A stretch of 64,000 nt of DNA from Arthrobacter sp. ISL-5 (lineage in GTDB: Bacteria > Actinomycetota > Actinomycetes > Actinomycetales > Micrococcaceae). The position numbers were made by a program, and so were the translations under genes. Positions 1-9,697 of the stretch are shown piece after piece; position 1 is the first letter of the stretch, and each line of letters begins with the position of its first letter. The stretch spans positions 81,507-145,506 of the forward strand of contig NZ_JAGGPM010000028.1 in assembly GCF_018613835.1 (NCBI RefSeq), in the 5' to 3' direction. A model generated the notes under the pieces. That model did not search any database. It was not told where the DNA came from and was given only the letters and a program-made list of their open reading frames with translations.

Positions 1-1
1 C

Positions 2-67
2 CTGACAACGCCGGAGGTCTTCGCGAGGATCGAGGAGCTCGGCTCCGGCACGCCCGTCGTCCGCTGA
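2..67 (+). CDS. C-terminal end of an unidentified protein (cut by window edge)
   Basis: The first 21 codons of this frame read as the end of a protein (ending ELGSGTPVVR) and stop at TGA 65-67. Codon third positions are GC-rich, as in neighbouring genes. Only the tail is inside the window, so the product cannot be named. The gene runs towards the methyltransferase on the other strand, and the inverted repeat at 81-146 lies between them. Confidence 0.45.
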   Translation: MTTPEVFARIEELGSGTPVVR

Positions 68-80
68 CCCGCGTCCCCGG

Positions 81-146
81 CCCAACTGACTCGCAGTTGT
101 GGTCGTTTTGAGGCTTCAAAACGACACCTAGTGCGAGTCAGTTGGG
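81..146. repeat. Large inverted repeat between convergent genes, overlapping the methyltransferase stop codon
   Basis: The outer arms are perfect 15-mers: CCCAACTGACTCGCA at 81-95 and its reverse complement at 132-146. The inner arms are perfect 10-mers: GTCGTTTTGA at 102-111 and TCAAAACGAC at 116-125. The loop is GGCT, and the two 6-nt internal segments (96-101 and 126-131) do not pair. The stop codon and last codons of the methyltransferase (from 138 upward) lie inside the right arm. It could be a transcription terminator, but the long unpaired segments and lack of a U-run fit a REP-like dispersed element better. Confidence 0.75.
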
Positions 147-1010
147 CGGGTAGGAGGCGAACTCGGCGTGCGCGCCCAAACGCTTCGCCATGACGTCGAT
201 GGCCGGCTGGTTCTGGTCCACGCAGACGAACCTGCGGCCCAGCTTGGCCGCAACCGCGCCGAGCGTGCCGGAGCCGGCAAAGAAATCCAGGCACCAGTCG
301 CCGGGCCGGCTTGAGGCGGCGACCACGCGGCGCACCAGGCCTTCGGGCTTCTGCGTGGGATAGCCCGTCTTCTCCTTGCCCGTGGGGGAAACGATGGTGT
401 GCCACCAGACGTCCGTGGGGAGCTTGCCCAGCTCACGCTTGGCGGGCGTCACGAGCCCCGGCGCCATGTACGGCTCCCGGTCCACTTCGGCGCTGTTGAA
501 GTGGTATTTGGCCGGGTTCTTCACGTAGACAAGGATGTTGTCGTGCTTGGTGGGCCAGCGGTATTTGGCGCGCGCCCCGTAGTCGTACGCCCAGATGATC
601 TCGTTCAGGAAGCATTCCCGGCCGAAGATGGCGTCCAGCATGACCTTGGCGTAGTGCACCTCGCGGTAGTCCAGGTGCAGATAGAGCGTGCCGTCGTCAG
701 CCAGCAGGCGCCATGCCTCGACCAGCCGCGGCTCCAGGAAGGACCAGTAGTCGCTAAAGGCGTCGTCGTAGCGGTGCAGGGCGCCTTTGATCGTGTCATA
801 GGACCGGCCCTTGAAGCCGACCCGGTCACCGTCGCCGCCGGCGTTGAGCACCATCTTGGTTTCCTGGCGCTGCTGGGCCCGGCCGGTGTTGAACGGCGGG
901 TCCACGTATATGAGTGTGAAGGCGCCGTCCGGCAGCGTGGGGAGGAACTGCGCGTTATCCGCGTGTACCACCAGGTTGCTGCCGTCCGGCGCCCAGACAG
1001 TTTCAGTCAT
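138..1010 (-). CDS. Site-specific DNA methyltransferase (beta class, orphan)
   Basis: A 290-residue AdoMet-dependent DNA amino-methyltransferase that would methylate adenine N6 or cytosine N4. The catalytic motif IV DPPFNTG (residues 37-43) comes before the AdoMet-binding motif I FAGSGT (about 244-249), the order of the beta class, which includes CcrM-type enzymes. No restriction endonuclease or specificity subunit is seen nearby, so it looks like an orphan. The ATG lies 8 nt after the stop of the DEAD-box helicase on the same strand, with no strong ribosome binding site, so translational coupling is likely. Its last codons and stop are formed by the inverted repeat at 81-146. The family call is firm; the target sequence is unknown. 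Confidence 0.9.
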   Translation of the reverse strand: MTETVWAPDGSNLVVHADNAQFLPTLPDGAFTLIYVDPPFNTGRAQQRQETKMVLNAGGDGDRVGFKGRSYDTIKGALHRYDDAFSDYWSFLEPRLVEAWRLLADDGTLYLHLDYREVHYAKVMLDAIFGRECFLNEIIWAYDYGARAKYRWPTKHDNILVYVKNPAKYHFNSAEVDREPYMAPGLVTPAKRELGKLPTDVWWHTIVSPTGKEKTGYPTQKPEGLVRRVVAASSRPGDWCLDFFAGSGTLGAVAAKLGRRFVCVDQNQPAIDVMAKRLGAHAEFASYPPN

Positions 1011-1018
1011 TGAGGCTT

Positions 1019-2761
1019 TTAGGCCTCGGTGCCGCTGGGCTGTGAGCCGGTTGCCGCCGACTCACTGCCGGCCACCACTTCACCGTTGCGGCGGCGGGTG
1101 CGCGTGCGGTTGCGGCGCGCGCGCGACGGCTGCTCGGCACCCGTTACGGCGGAGCCGGTGGCGGTTGCGGCGGAACCTGCTGCGGGGCCGGTTCCTGCAT
1201 CAGCGGCGGGCTCGGTGGAACGACGACGGCGGTCTCCCGAACGTCCGCCCGATTCGGCGCCGCTGCGGCGGCTGCCTTCCCTGCTGCCGGAGCGGCCGGC
1301 GTCGCGTCCGCCTGAACGGCCGCTCTCGCGTGCGCCGTCCCGTCCGCCGCTGTCCCGTCCGCTGACGCGGGTGTTCTTCTTGCCGGTTTCGCCCAGGTCC
1401 TCCAGGACCTCGGCATCGACGCCGGCCAGCGTGCGCTTGCTGCGCGGGAGCCGGCCCTTGGTGCCTTCCGGGATGTCCAGGTCCTCGAACAGGTGGGCCG
1501 AGGAGGAGTACGTTTCGACGGGCTCGGGAACGCTCAGCCCCAGCGCCTTGTTGATGAGGCCCCAGCGCGGCATGTCGTCCCAGTCCACGAACGTGACGGC
1601 GGTGCCCTTGTTGCCGGCGCGGCCGGTGCGGCCCACGCGGTGCAGGTAGATCTTCTCGTCCTCGACGCACTGGTAGTTGATGACGTGCGTGACGTCGTCG
1701 ACGTCGATGCCGCGGGCGGCGACGTCGGTGGCGACAAGGACATCCACCTTGTTGTTGCGGAAGGCACGCAGGGCCTGTTCGCGGGCACCCTGGCCGAGGT
1801 CGCCGTGGATGGCGGCGGCGGCGAACCCGCGGTCCACGAGTTCCTCGGCAACCTTCGCGGCAGTGCGCTTGGTCTTGGTGAAGATGATGGTGCGGCCGCG
1901 GCCGCGGGCCTGCAGGATGCGGGCAACAACCTCGGTCTTGTCCATGCTGTGCGCACGGTAGATGAGCTGACGGATGTCGCGCTTGGTCAGGCCTTCGTCG
2001 TCCGGGTCCGCGGCGCGGATGTGGGTGGGCTGCGTCATGTACCGGCGGGCCATGGCAATGACCGGGCCGGGCATCGTGGCCGAGAACAGGAGCGTCTGGC
2101 GGACGGCCGGAGTGCCGGCGATCAGGGTCTCGACGTCCGGAAGGAAGCCGAGGTCCAGCATTTCGTCGGCTTCGTCCAGCACCACGATCTTGACGTTCTT
2201 CAGAACCAGGTGCTTCTGCTTGTAGAGGTCAATCAGGCGGCCGGGGGTACCGACCACCACCTCCACGCCCTTCTGGAGTGCCTCGATCTGCGGCTCGTAG
2301 GCGCGGCCGCCGTAAATCGTGGCGATCCGGGCATTGCGCTTGCGTGATGCGTTCTGGAGGTCGTTGGCAACCTGCACGGCGAGCTCACGCGTGGGAACGA
2401 TCACCATCGCCTGCGGGGCACCCGGGGCGGGCAGCTTGTCGAAGCCGGCGTCGTCCGGGCCCACCACGCGCTGCAGCGCGGGAATGCCGAAACCGAGGGT
2501 CTTGCCCGTGCCGGTCTTGGCCTGGCCGATGATGTCGTGGCCGGACAGCGCCACGGGCAGGGTCATCGCCTGGATGGGGAAGGGGTGGGTGATGCCGGCA
2601 TCGGCGAGGGACTCGACGATATCGGCCCGAACGTTGTAGTCCGCAAAGGACTTCTCCGCTATTTCGTGGGGTTTCTCATCCGAGATGATGGTTTCTTCCG
2701 GCTCGATGGTCTCGGTTCCGGAGTCATCAGAGAGAAGCTGGTGGGTATGCAATTCACTCAC
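1019..2761 (-). CDS. DEAD/DEAH-box RNA helicase with Arg/Gly/Ser-rich tail
   Basis: A 580-residue ATP-dependent RNA helicase. Visible motifs in order: Walker A AKTGTGKT (81-88), PTRELA (motif Ia, about 124-129), DEAD (197-200), SAT (228-230) and HRVGRTGRAG (motif VI, about 375-385). After about residue 450 comes a basic tail full of SGGR/RSG repeats, probably an extra RNA-binding or intrinsically disordered segment. The start is GTG, with AAGGAAA about 8 nt upstream. By gene order it matches the helicase called RhlE in mycobacteria (Rv3211), next to the same MiaE-like gene. Such helicases act in RNA remodelling, ribosome assembly and cold adaptation. The long 5' gap (2762-3062) may hold a regulated leader. 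Confidence 0.95.
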   Translation of the reverse strand: MSELHTHQLLSDDSGTETIEPEETIISDEKPHEIAEKSFADYNVRADIVESLADAGITHPFPIQAMTLPVALSGHDIIGQAKTGTGKTLGFGIPALQRVVGPDDAGFDKLPAPGAPQAMVIVPTRELAVQVANDLQNASRKRNARIATIYGGRAYEPQIEALQKGVEVVVGTPGRLIDLYKQKHLVLKNVKIVVLDEADEMLDLGFLPDVETLIAGTPAVRQTLLFSATMPGPVIAMARRYMTQPTHIRAADPDDEGLTKRDIRQLIYRAHSMDKTEVVARILQARGRGRTIIFTKTKRTAAKVAEELVDRGFAAAAIHGDLGQGAREQALRAFRNNKVDVLVATDVAARGIDVDDVTHVINYQCVEDEKIYLHRVGRTGRAGNKGTAVTFVDWDDMPRWGLINKALGLSVPEPVETYSSSAHLFEDLDIPEGTKGRLPRSKRTLAGVDAEVLEDLGETGKKNTRVSGRDSGGRDGARESGRSGGRDAGRSGSREGSRRSGAESGGRSGDRRRRSTEPAADAGTGPAAGSAATATGSAVTGAEQPSRARRNRTRTRRRNGEVVAGSESAATGSQPSGTEA

Positions 2762-3062
2762 AGGGGAGTTTCCTTATTCATTTGGGCATTGGCACCGCCT
2801 GCTCAACGGGGGCGGCCAAAAGGGGCCGATCCGGAGCACGCTCAGGCGCGCAAGCAAATCCAGTGGAAGCCGATCGCGGGCTATCTAAATGCTGGCACTG
2901 GGGACCAGCGGGTGTGTCTCAAGATCGCGTAGGGGCGGGCTTGTTGAATTCAAAATCAAGGAAATCAACGACCGGGCATCCATTACTACCCCTTCAGTCT
3001 AGCTGGCAAAACGGGATTCACTGACTGGCGCGGCCGTGCACCGGCAGGAATCAGCCGCAGGA
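2762..3062. other. 301-bp gap between helicase and ribonuclease genes
   Basis: I see no convincing gene. On the minus strand there is a possible -10 box (TAGATA, minus strand of 2882-2887), which would give the helicase mRNA a leader of more than 100 nt. No terminator for the ribonuclease gene is clear, so read-through into the helicase remains possible. Confidence 0.4.
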
Positions 3063-4592
3063 TCAGTCCACGAGCTCGAGGTGGACCTCGCGCGTGGCGA
3101 TGTCCGAGGAGATGAGCCGCACCCTCACCTTGGTGCCGGGTTCCATTTCTCCGGCGCACCTGGCTGTGACGGCCGGCTCCGCAATCTGGACGACGCCGGA
3201 GGGGCCGTTGCCGTTGGACGCCTTGCCGTTGGAGCCCTTGCCGTTGCCGTTCCCGTTGCCGTTGGAGCCCTTGCCGTTGCCGTTGCCGTTGCCGTTCTTG
3301 GCGGGTTTCGACCCGGAGATCACCACGGCGTCGAATTCCTGGCCGACGTGGTTGATCAGCAGGGCGGCCTCCACGGTGTCCAGGGCCAGCCGCTCCATCT
3401 TCGAAGCCAGCTGGTCCGAGGCCGCCATGATGTCGGGCAGGGAAGGCAGTGCCTGCCGGGCCCATGCCGGTACGGTCCGGTTGTTGCTCAATGCCTCGCA
3501 AATGACCAGGACGAAGCGGTCCACGAGCCGGCGCAGCGGCGCCGTGGTGTGTGCGTACGCCGTCCCGATGGCGGACTGGATGGCGTCATCCGGGACGGTT
3601 CCGTCGAAGTGCGTGTACCCGGCTCCGCGGAAGAGCATGCTTGCCGAATGCATGATGGCCAGCTGCCGGTGATCGGTGGGGTCCAGCGTCCGAAGGTAAT
3701 CCCCGTAGCTGGCCTTTCCGTCCCACGGCTTCCCCAAGGCGGCGGTCTGGCGCCTGAAGTGGCTGAGGGAGCGTTCGTCAGGTGCCGGCATGGTGCGCAG
3801 GATGCCCACTTTGCCCTCAAGCATCATGGCGGCCGCCGCCATCCCTGTCATGAGGGAAATCTGGGCGTTCCAGTCCTCCACCGGAAGCTGCGGCGCCGCC
3901 ACGATCCGGTAGCCGCCGTCGGGAAGCTGCACGATTTCCTGCTCCGGCATGTTCAGGCTTGCCCCGCCGCGGGCCCGTTCAAGCTCCACCCGCTTCAGCC
4001 CCACCTCACGCAGGAGCACGAGCACCGGCGCGGCCGTTCCGGCGTCGAGTTCCGCCTGGACGCCCTTGTAATTGAGCTTGGCCCGGCTGCGGACCATCGC
4101 CCGGCGCACCAGCACGGACGTCACCTCGGCTGCGGCATCGAGCTTGAACTCCCACACGAACGCCGAACACAGCTGCCCGGCGAGCAGGCTGCCGGCGTTC
4201 TCGCTGATGACTTCCGGGTGCAGCGGAATGCGGCCGTCCGGGGCGTAGAAGGTCTGTCCGCGGCGGCGGGTCTCGGCGTCGAGGGCACCGCCCGGCGCGA
4301 CGAAGGACGGCACGTCCGCGATGGCATACAAAATCCTGTAGCCGTCCCCTGAGCGTTCGATGAAGAGCGCCTGGTCCAGGTCGGTGGACGACGGCGGATC
4401 GATCGTTAGGAACTCGACGCCGGTCAGGTCCAGCGCCGGCAGCTGCCGTTCCGCCACGGCCGCTTCCGCTTCCTTGAGCACACGCTCCGGGAATTCTCCG
4501 GGCAGTTCCAGCTCCGTCCGGAGCGCGCTCAGGGCGTCCGCAAGCGCACTGGGCTGCTCGTGGACGCTGGGGGACAAGCGATGATGTGACAC
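3063..4592 (-). CDS. RNB-domain exoribonuclease (RNase II family)
   Basis: A 509-residue protein with the RNase II/R catalytic core. The signature DPPSSTDLDQAL (65-76) carries the acidic residues that bind catalytic Mg2+ in this family, and RRLVDRF follows later. It lacks the N-terminal cold-shock domains of E. coli RNase II/R, so it is the short form common in actinobacteria; the C-terminus after the RNB core has an S1-like end. Near residues 430-467 a low-complexity Asn-Gly/Lys-Gly-Ser-Asn-Gly tract is coded by hexanucleotide repeats of CCGTTG on the plus strand (about 3204-3300). The tract separates core and C-terminal domain and is probably a flexible linker. The gene is divergent from the MiaE-like gene, with only 41 bp between starts. 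Confidence 0.9.
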   Translation of the reverse strand: MSHHRLSPSVHEQPSALADALSALRTELELPGEFPERVLKEAEAAVAERQLPALDLTGVEFLTIDPPSSTDLDQALFIERSGDGYRILYAIADVPSFVAPGGALDAETRRRGQTFYAPDGRIPLHPEVISENAGSLLAGQLCSAFVWEFKLDAAAEVTSVLVRRAMVRSRAKLNYKGVQAELDAGTAAPVLVLLREVGLKRVELERARGGASLNMPEQEIVQLPDGGYRIVAAPQLPVEDWNAQISLMTGMAAAAMMLEGKVGILRTMPAPDERSLSHFRRQTAALGKPWDGKASYGDYLRTLDPTDHRQLAIMHSASMLFRGAGYTHFDGTVPDDAIQSAIGTAYAHTTAPLRRLVDRFVLVICEALSNNRTVPAWARQALPSLPDIMAASDQLASKMERLALDTVEAALLINHVGQEFDAVVISGSKPAKNGNGNGNGKGSNGNGNGNGKGSNGKASNGNGPSGVVQIAEPAVTARCAGEMEPGTKVRVRLISSDIATREVHLELVD

Positions 4593-4633
4593 GAAAATCA
4601 GGTTAGCCCGAATTGCGCCGTTAGTCTTGGATT

Positions 4634-5320
4634 ATGGGCACATCCTCGGCTGACACCGCTCGGTACGACCGCTTCGTCGCAGATCTGTTCGGCGTCATGG
4701 CCTACGGCGAGCTTTCCGCCTTCGAACGGCTCTCTTCTGATGCCCGCTATTCGCCCACTCTGCACGACCGTGCCGTGCTCGGCAGGATCGCCGTCATAGA
4801 GTTCCAGCACTACGAGATCGTGAGTGCGAAGCTCGCCGCCATGGGCGTGGACGTCGAGGATGCAATGCTCCCGTTCCAGGCCGCCGTGGACCACTTCCAT
4901 GAACGGACCCGCCCGGCGGACTGGTACGAATCCCTGATGAAGGCCTACGTCGTGGACACGGTCTCGGCGGACTTCTACCAGATGGTGGCCCGGTACGTGG
5001 ATGCGGAAACCCGGGACGTCATCGAGCAGATCCAGTCGTCGGAGGAAGCGACGGCCGTTCTCCGGGAACGCCTCAAAGGGGCCCTCTCGGATGATCCCCG
5101 GCTCGCCTCGCGGCTGGCGCTGTGGGGCCGCCGGCTCCTCGGCGAGGCGGTCACGCAGGCCCAGCGGGTGGGCTACGAACACGCCTTCCTGAGCGGGCTG
5201 CTCACTTCAGCAGAGAGCGGTGCAAACGATGCCGCGGCGCGGGAGCTGGTACGCAGCCTCACGGCGGAACTCGCGGACAACCACTCGCGCCGGATGGTGC
5301 AGCTCGGACTGAGCGGGTAG
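4634..5320 (+). CDS. Ferritin-like fold protein, MiaE-like
   Basis: A 228-residue, mostly helical protein of the family annotated as ferritin-like fold-containing/MiaE_2. Conserved acidic and His residues occur as in di-iron helical bundles: an early helix with [12 protein letters not shown], then IEFQHYE (E-x-x-H type), and near the end [10 protein letters not shown]. By family it may be a di-iron oxygenase related to the tRNA hydroxylase MiaE, but the substrate is unknown. It is divergent from the RNB ribonuclease and sits beside the DEAD-box helicase block; the same pairing occurs in mycobacteria (Rv3210c-Rv3211). The fold is well supported, the tRNA-modifying role is only suggested. Confidence 0.8.
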   Translation: MGTSSADTARYDRFVADLFGVMAYGELSAFERLSSDARYSPTLHDRAVLGRIAVIEFQHYEIVSAKLAAMGVDVEDAMLPFQAAVDHFHERTRPADWYESLMKAYVVDTVSADFYQMVARYVDAETRDVIEQIQSSEEATAVLRERLKGALSDDPRLASRLALWGRRLLGEAVTQAQRVGYEHAFLSGLLTSAESGANDAAARELVRSLTAELADNHSRRMVQLGLSG

Positions 5321-5381
5321 CCGCCCGCCCGTCCGGCCACGGCTGCGGGCCTGCTCGGTGTACTCAGCTAGACGCACTCAG

Positions 5382-6086
5382 CTACGACGCGGCGGCCGCC
5401 GGCTCCGCCGCATCCAGGGCGGTCAGCAGCTCGGCTGCCGCGCCCTCCGGATCCGGGGACTCGGTGATGGCGCGCACCACGACGATCCGGCTGGCCCCCG
5501 CCGCCAGGACCTGTTCCACGTTGCTGAGATCGATCCCGCCGATGGCGAACCAGGGCAGGAGCAGGCCGCCGACTCGTTCCTCATCCGCCTTCCGGACTGC
5601 CTCCGCCGCATACCGGACAAGGTCAAGACCGACGGCGGCACGTCCCGGTTTCGTGGGGGTGGCCCACACCGGGCCCGCGCAGAAGTAGTCCAGCCCGGTG
5701 CGGCCGTGGGTGGCGGCGATGGCGGCATCCACCTGCTCGGTGGTGTGCGTGGACAGCCCGATCACCGTGGCGGCGTGCAGCAGCTTCCGCGCCGAGCGGA
5801 GCGGCAGGTCCTTCTGGCCGATGTGGAACACCGGGGCCCCGGACAGCGACGCGATGTCCGCACGGTCGTTGACGGCCCAGAGCCGGCCGTGCCTGTGGGC
5901 TGCCTGGCGCAGGACGTCCAGGAGTTCGAGTTCCTCGGCGGCCTCGATGCCCTTGTCACGGAGCTGGATGATGTCCACGCCGCCGGCAAAGGCAGCGTCG
6001 ACGAAATCGGCGAAGTCACCGCGGTCCTTGCGGGCGTCGGTGCAGAGGTACAGGCGGGCAGTGGTGTGGACGTCATGCGCGGTCAT
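5382..6086 (-). CDS. thiE: Thiamine phosphate synthase
   Basis: A 234-residue TIM-barrel enzyme that joins HMP pyrophosphate to thiazole phosphate to make thiamine monophosphate. Visible family motifs: QLRDKG (41-46) for pyrophosphate and Mg2+ binding, VNDRADIA (about 73-80), [11 protein letters not shown] (about 137-147) and a late FAIGGI loop. It is divergent from thiO, with the TPP riboswitch in between on the thiO side. The Ala-rich C-terminus (EPAAAAS) is an unimportant tail. No riboswitch is visible on the thiE side, so only thiOSG appears to be under TPP control. Confidence 0.95.
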   Translation of the reverse strand: MTAHDVHTTARLYLCTDARKDRGDFADFVDAAFAGGVDIIQLRDKGIEAAEELELLDVLRQAAHRHGRLWAVNDRADIASLSGAPVFHIGQKDLPLRSARKLLHAATVIGLSTHTTEQVDAAIAATHGRTGLDYFCAGPVWATPTKPGRAAVGLDLVRYAAEAVRKADEERVGGLLLPWFAIGGIDLSNVEQVLAAGASRIVVVRAITESPDPEGAAAELLTALDAAEPAAAAS

Positions 6087-6116
6087 GGCACCCAGCCTAG
6101 TTCCTCTAAACTGGGC

Positions 6117-6222
6117 AGGTACCGCGGGAGCCCGCTGCAGCTGTCACAAAACGGCGCAGGGCTGAGAGGGCGTAAGAGCCGACCGCTTGACCTGATCCGG
6201 TTAGTACCGGCGTAGGGAAGGA
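6117..6222 (+). promoter_or_regulatory. TPP riboswitch (THI element) ahead of thiO
   Basis: The hallmark segments are present in order: GGGAGCCC, then GGGCTGAGAGGG (6160-6171), then GACCGCTTGACCTGATCCGG (6181-6200) and TTAGTACCGGCGTAGGGA. The P2 stem pairs GAGCCC with GGGCT. The aptamer ends in GGGAAGGA, which is also the ribosome binding site for the ATG at 6228, so ligand binding should block translation of thiOSG. A likely -10 (TAAACT, about 6106-6111) sits just upstream. Confidence 0.95.
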
Positions 6223-6227
6223 TTTCC

Positions 6228-7549
6228 ATGAACCCTGCATCCGGCGGGAACACTCCTGCCACGGCAACACTGCAAGCCGATGTGGCCGTCATCGGCGGCG
6301 GCGTGGTGGGCCACGGGATTGCCTGGGAGGCAAGGCGCTCGGGACGCTCCGTGGTCCTCATCGATGAATCGCCCGGGACGGGTGCCAGCTGGGCGGCCGC
6401 CGGGATGCTGGCACCGGTCAGCGAACTGCACTACCAGGAAGAGGAACTCCTGGAGCTGATGCTCGAGTCCTCGGCCCTGTGGCCGGCCTTCGCCGGCGCG
6501 CTCGCCGACGGCGGACGGGACACCGGGTATCTTCCGACGCCGACCCTTGCGGTCGGTGCGGACCCCGCCGACCGCCGCGCCCTGATGGACCTCCGCGAAG
6601 TCCAGCGGGCGAGCGGGCTCGTCGTCGAACCCCTGACCATCCGGGAAGCACGCTCCCGGGAGCCGCTGCTGAGTCCGGGCATCTCCTGCGCCCTGGACAT
6701 CCCCGCCGACCACCAGGTGGATCCGCGGCGGCTCTTGGAAAGCCTCGCCGCTGCCCTGGCCGAGCACACACCCGGGTCCCGGACGGCCGTCACCGGTGCG
6801 CGGCAGGGGTACGGGGTGAGGGAACATGCCGCTGGCCTGCTGTGGGACGGCGCGGGTGTCTGCGGAGTCCGGCTCACCGGCGGCGGGACTGTCCGGGCCG
6901 CCGAGACGGTGGTGGCCAACGGCCTTGGTGCGGGATCGCTGGAGGGGCTGCCGGAGGGGCTCAGGCTTCCGCTGCGGCCGGTCTACGGCGACATTCTCAG
7001 GCTCAGGGTTCCGGAGCACCTCCGTCCGCTGCTGACGGCCACGGTCCGGGGCATGGTCCGCGGTGCGCCCGTGTACCTGGTTCCGCGCCGGGACGGCACA
7101 GTGGTGATCGGTGCCACCCAGCGGGAAGATGACCTGTCCGGTCCCAGCGCCGGCGGGGTTTATCAGCTGCTGAGGGATGCGCAGTCGCTGGTGCCTGCAG
7201 TGGCGGAGCTTGAGCTCCTTGAGTCCACGGCCAGGGCGCGGCCGGGAACGCCGGACAACGCGCCCCTGCTGGGCCGTGTCCCAACCGGCTGTGTCCCAAC
7301 CGGCTGTGTCCCGTCCGGCAGCGGCAGCGGCTCCGGGACAGCGGTGGCGGGGCTCATCATCGCCACCGGGTTTTTCCGCCACGGCGTGCTCCTGACCCCG
7401 GCAGCCGCAGTAATCTGCCGCGAGCTGATGGACGGCGTCGAGGACGGGCGCTGGGATGCCTTCCGGCCAGGGAGGTTTTCGCCGGAACTATCAGCATCGT
7501 GCTCTCCCACAGCCGGCACAGTCACATTTGACCAGAACAAGGAATCAGC

Positions 7550-7553
<4 letters not shown>
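6228..7553 (+). CDS. thiO: Glycine oxidase for thiazole synthesis
   Basis: A 441-residue flavoenzyme that oxidises glycine to the imine used by ThiG. The FAD-binding GGGVVG (23-28) sits in a Rossmann beta-alpha-beta, followed by the family segment GASWAAAGMLAP, and near the C-terminus IIATGFFRHGVLLTPA. It lies directly behind the TPP riboswitch and overlaps thiS by 4 bp. Odd point: between the substrate domain and the last FAD loop there is a VPTGC-VPTGC-VPSGS repeat followed by Ser-Gly, coded by a 15-bp tandem repeat at 7276-7320. In the family this spot is a short loop (GRxxP), so the insert is probably tolerated. Confidence 0.93.
7276..7320 (+). repeat. 15-bp tandem repeat, three copies, inside thiO
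   Basis: Two exact copies of GTGTCCCAACCGGCT (7276-7290 and 7291-7305) are followed by a diverged third copy (7306-7320). The unit is in frame and adds VPTGC each time, so copy-number change alters loop length without breaking the gene. Confidence 0.9.
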
Positions 7554-8607
<1,054 letters not shown>

Positions 8608-8678
8608 GCCCGGGACACACCCCCGCGGAGACCATGGCGGCGCGGCAGGCTCACAGGATCCCCTCTTAGGAGTCAGCC

Positions 8679-9344
8679 GTGGCCACCAGGGACGCTGTCC
8701 TCACCCGCCCCCAGATCGATGACGCGCTCGCCGGCCTGCCCGACTGGCGCTACCGGCTCGGCGGCCTGGTCACCGCCTACAAGGCGCCGACGGCGGCCGC
8801 CGCGCTTGAGCTGATTGCCGCCGTCGGGCGCATTGCCGAAGAGAGCGACCACCATCCCGACCTCGACTGGCGCTACAACCGCGTGTTCATCCGGTTCAGT
8901 TCCCACGACGCCGGCAGTGAGGTCACGCCGAGGGACGTCAACGCGGCGGCCGCGGTCAGTGAGGCAGCCGCCGGGGCGGGTGCCCAGGCGGAGCCGGGCC
9001 TGTACCGGACCGTGGAGATCGGGATCGACACCGCGGACGTGGCGGGGATCTCGGAGGTCTGGCGGGTCGCCCTTGGCTACCGGAAGGGGCGGCACGGGGG
9101 CCTGGCGGACCCGTACGGCCGCGGGCCGGGGCTGTGGTTCCAGGAGACCGACACTCCGAGCGAGAACCGCCTGCACGTGGACATCTACCGGTCCAAGGCC
9201 GAATCGGCGCCGGCCCTCGAGAAGACAGCGGCCACCGGCGCGTTAATGAACAGTGACCACGCACCCGGCTGGGTGGTGGTCACTGACACGCAGGGGAACC
9301 GGCTTTGCCTGTGCACCGAGGAAGGCACCGGACCGGATCTCTAG
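8679..9344 (+). CDS. Pterin-4a-carbinolamine dehydratase fused to a VOC (glyoxalase-like) domain
   Basis: A 221-residue, two-domain protein. Residues 1-100 match 4a-hydroxytetrahydrobiopterin dehydratase: EESDHHPDLDWRYNRV carries the His-His and Asp of the active site, followed by SHDAG and VTPRDVNAA. Residues 110-215 are a VOC/glyoxalase-like domain, with LYRTVEIGIDT as the first strand, RLHVDIYR, and an end PGWVVVTDTQGNRLCL. PCD regenerates the pterin cofactor of aromatic amino-acid hydroxylases, but no hydroxylase is visible here, so the real role is open. The start is GTG with TAGGAG upstream. It follows thiG after 71 bp. Confidence 0.85.
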   Translation: MATRDAVLTRPQIDDALAGLPDWRYRLGGLVTAYKAPTAAAALELIAAVGRIAEESDHHPDLDWRYNRVFIRFSSHDAGSEVTPRDVNAAAAVSEAAAGAGAQAEPGLYRTVEIGIDTADVAGISEVWRVALGYRKGRHGGLADPYGRGPGLWFQETDTPSENRLHVDIYRSKAESAPALEKTAATGALMNSDHAPGWVVVTDTQGNRLCLCTEEGTGPDL

Positions 9345-9386
9345 GACCGGTTCTCGAGGAGTGCCGGACCTCGGGGGCACCGGCAG

Positions 9387-9689
9387 CTAGATCTTGAGGG
9401 CAGCCGTTAGCCGCTGGGTGTCATGCCTTGCGCGGACCCTGCCCAGGTATACGGCCACGGCCGCAGCCGCAGCGGTGCCAGCCACCATTGGAACGATCCA
9501 TGGAATCCACGTGAGTCCCGGCTGGTAGCCGAGCCCCGCTGCCATGCAGACAATCCAGGCGAGCATGCCCACCACGGCGGCCACGCCCGCCGGGAGGAGA
9601 ATGCCGTACTTGGCGTGCCGTTTGTCATTGGCCCAGACGATGAAGCCTGCGGCAACGGCCACCAGGAGCACGATAACGAGGGACAGCAC
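9387..9689 (-). CDS. Small three-helix membrane protein
   Basis: The GTG at 9689 has AGGAAG just upstream and gives a 100-residue protein. Three hydrophobic helices are clear: about 2-20 (VLSLVIVLLVAVAAGF), about 32-52 (ILLPAGVAAVVGMLAWIV) and about 62-85 (WIPWIVPMVAGTAAAAAVAV), with a basic end RVRARHDTQRL. A longer frame continues upstream but has no helix or coding character and overlaps the DUF3107 gene, so I prefer this start. It follows DUF3107 by 8 bp on the same strand, so the two are co-transcribed. No family is recognised. Confidence 0.75.
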   Translation of the reverse strand: MLSLVIVLLVAVAAGFIVWANDKRHAKYGILLPAGVAAVVGMLAWIVCMAAGLGYQPGLTWIPWIVPMVAGTAAAAAVAVYLGRVRARHDTQRLTAALKI

Positions 9690-9697
9690 GGTGCTTC

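Noticed and set aside
3204..3300. CRISPR-like array in the repeat tract
   Set aside because: The repeats are contiguous 6-nt units without spacers, inside a coding sequence.
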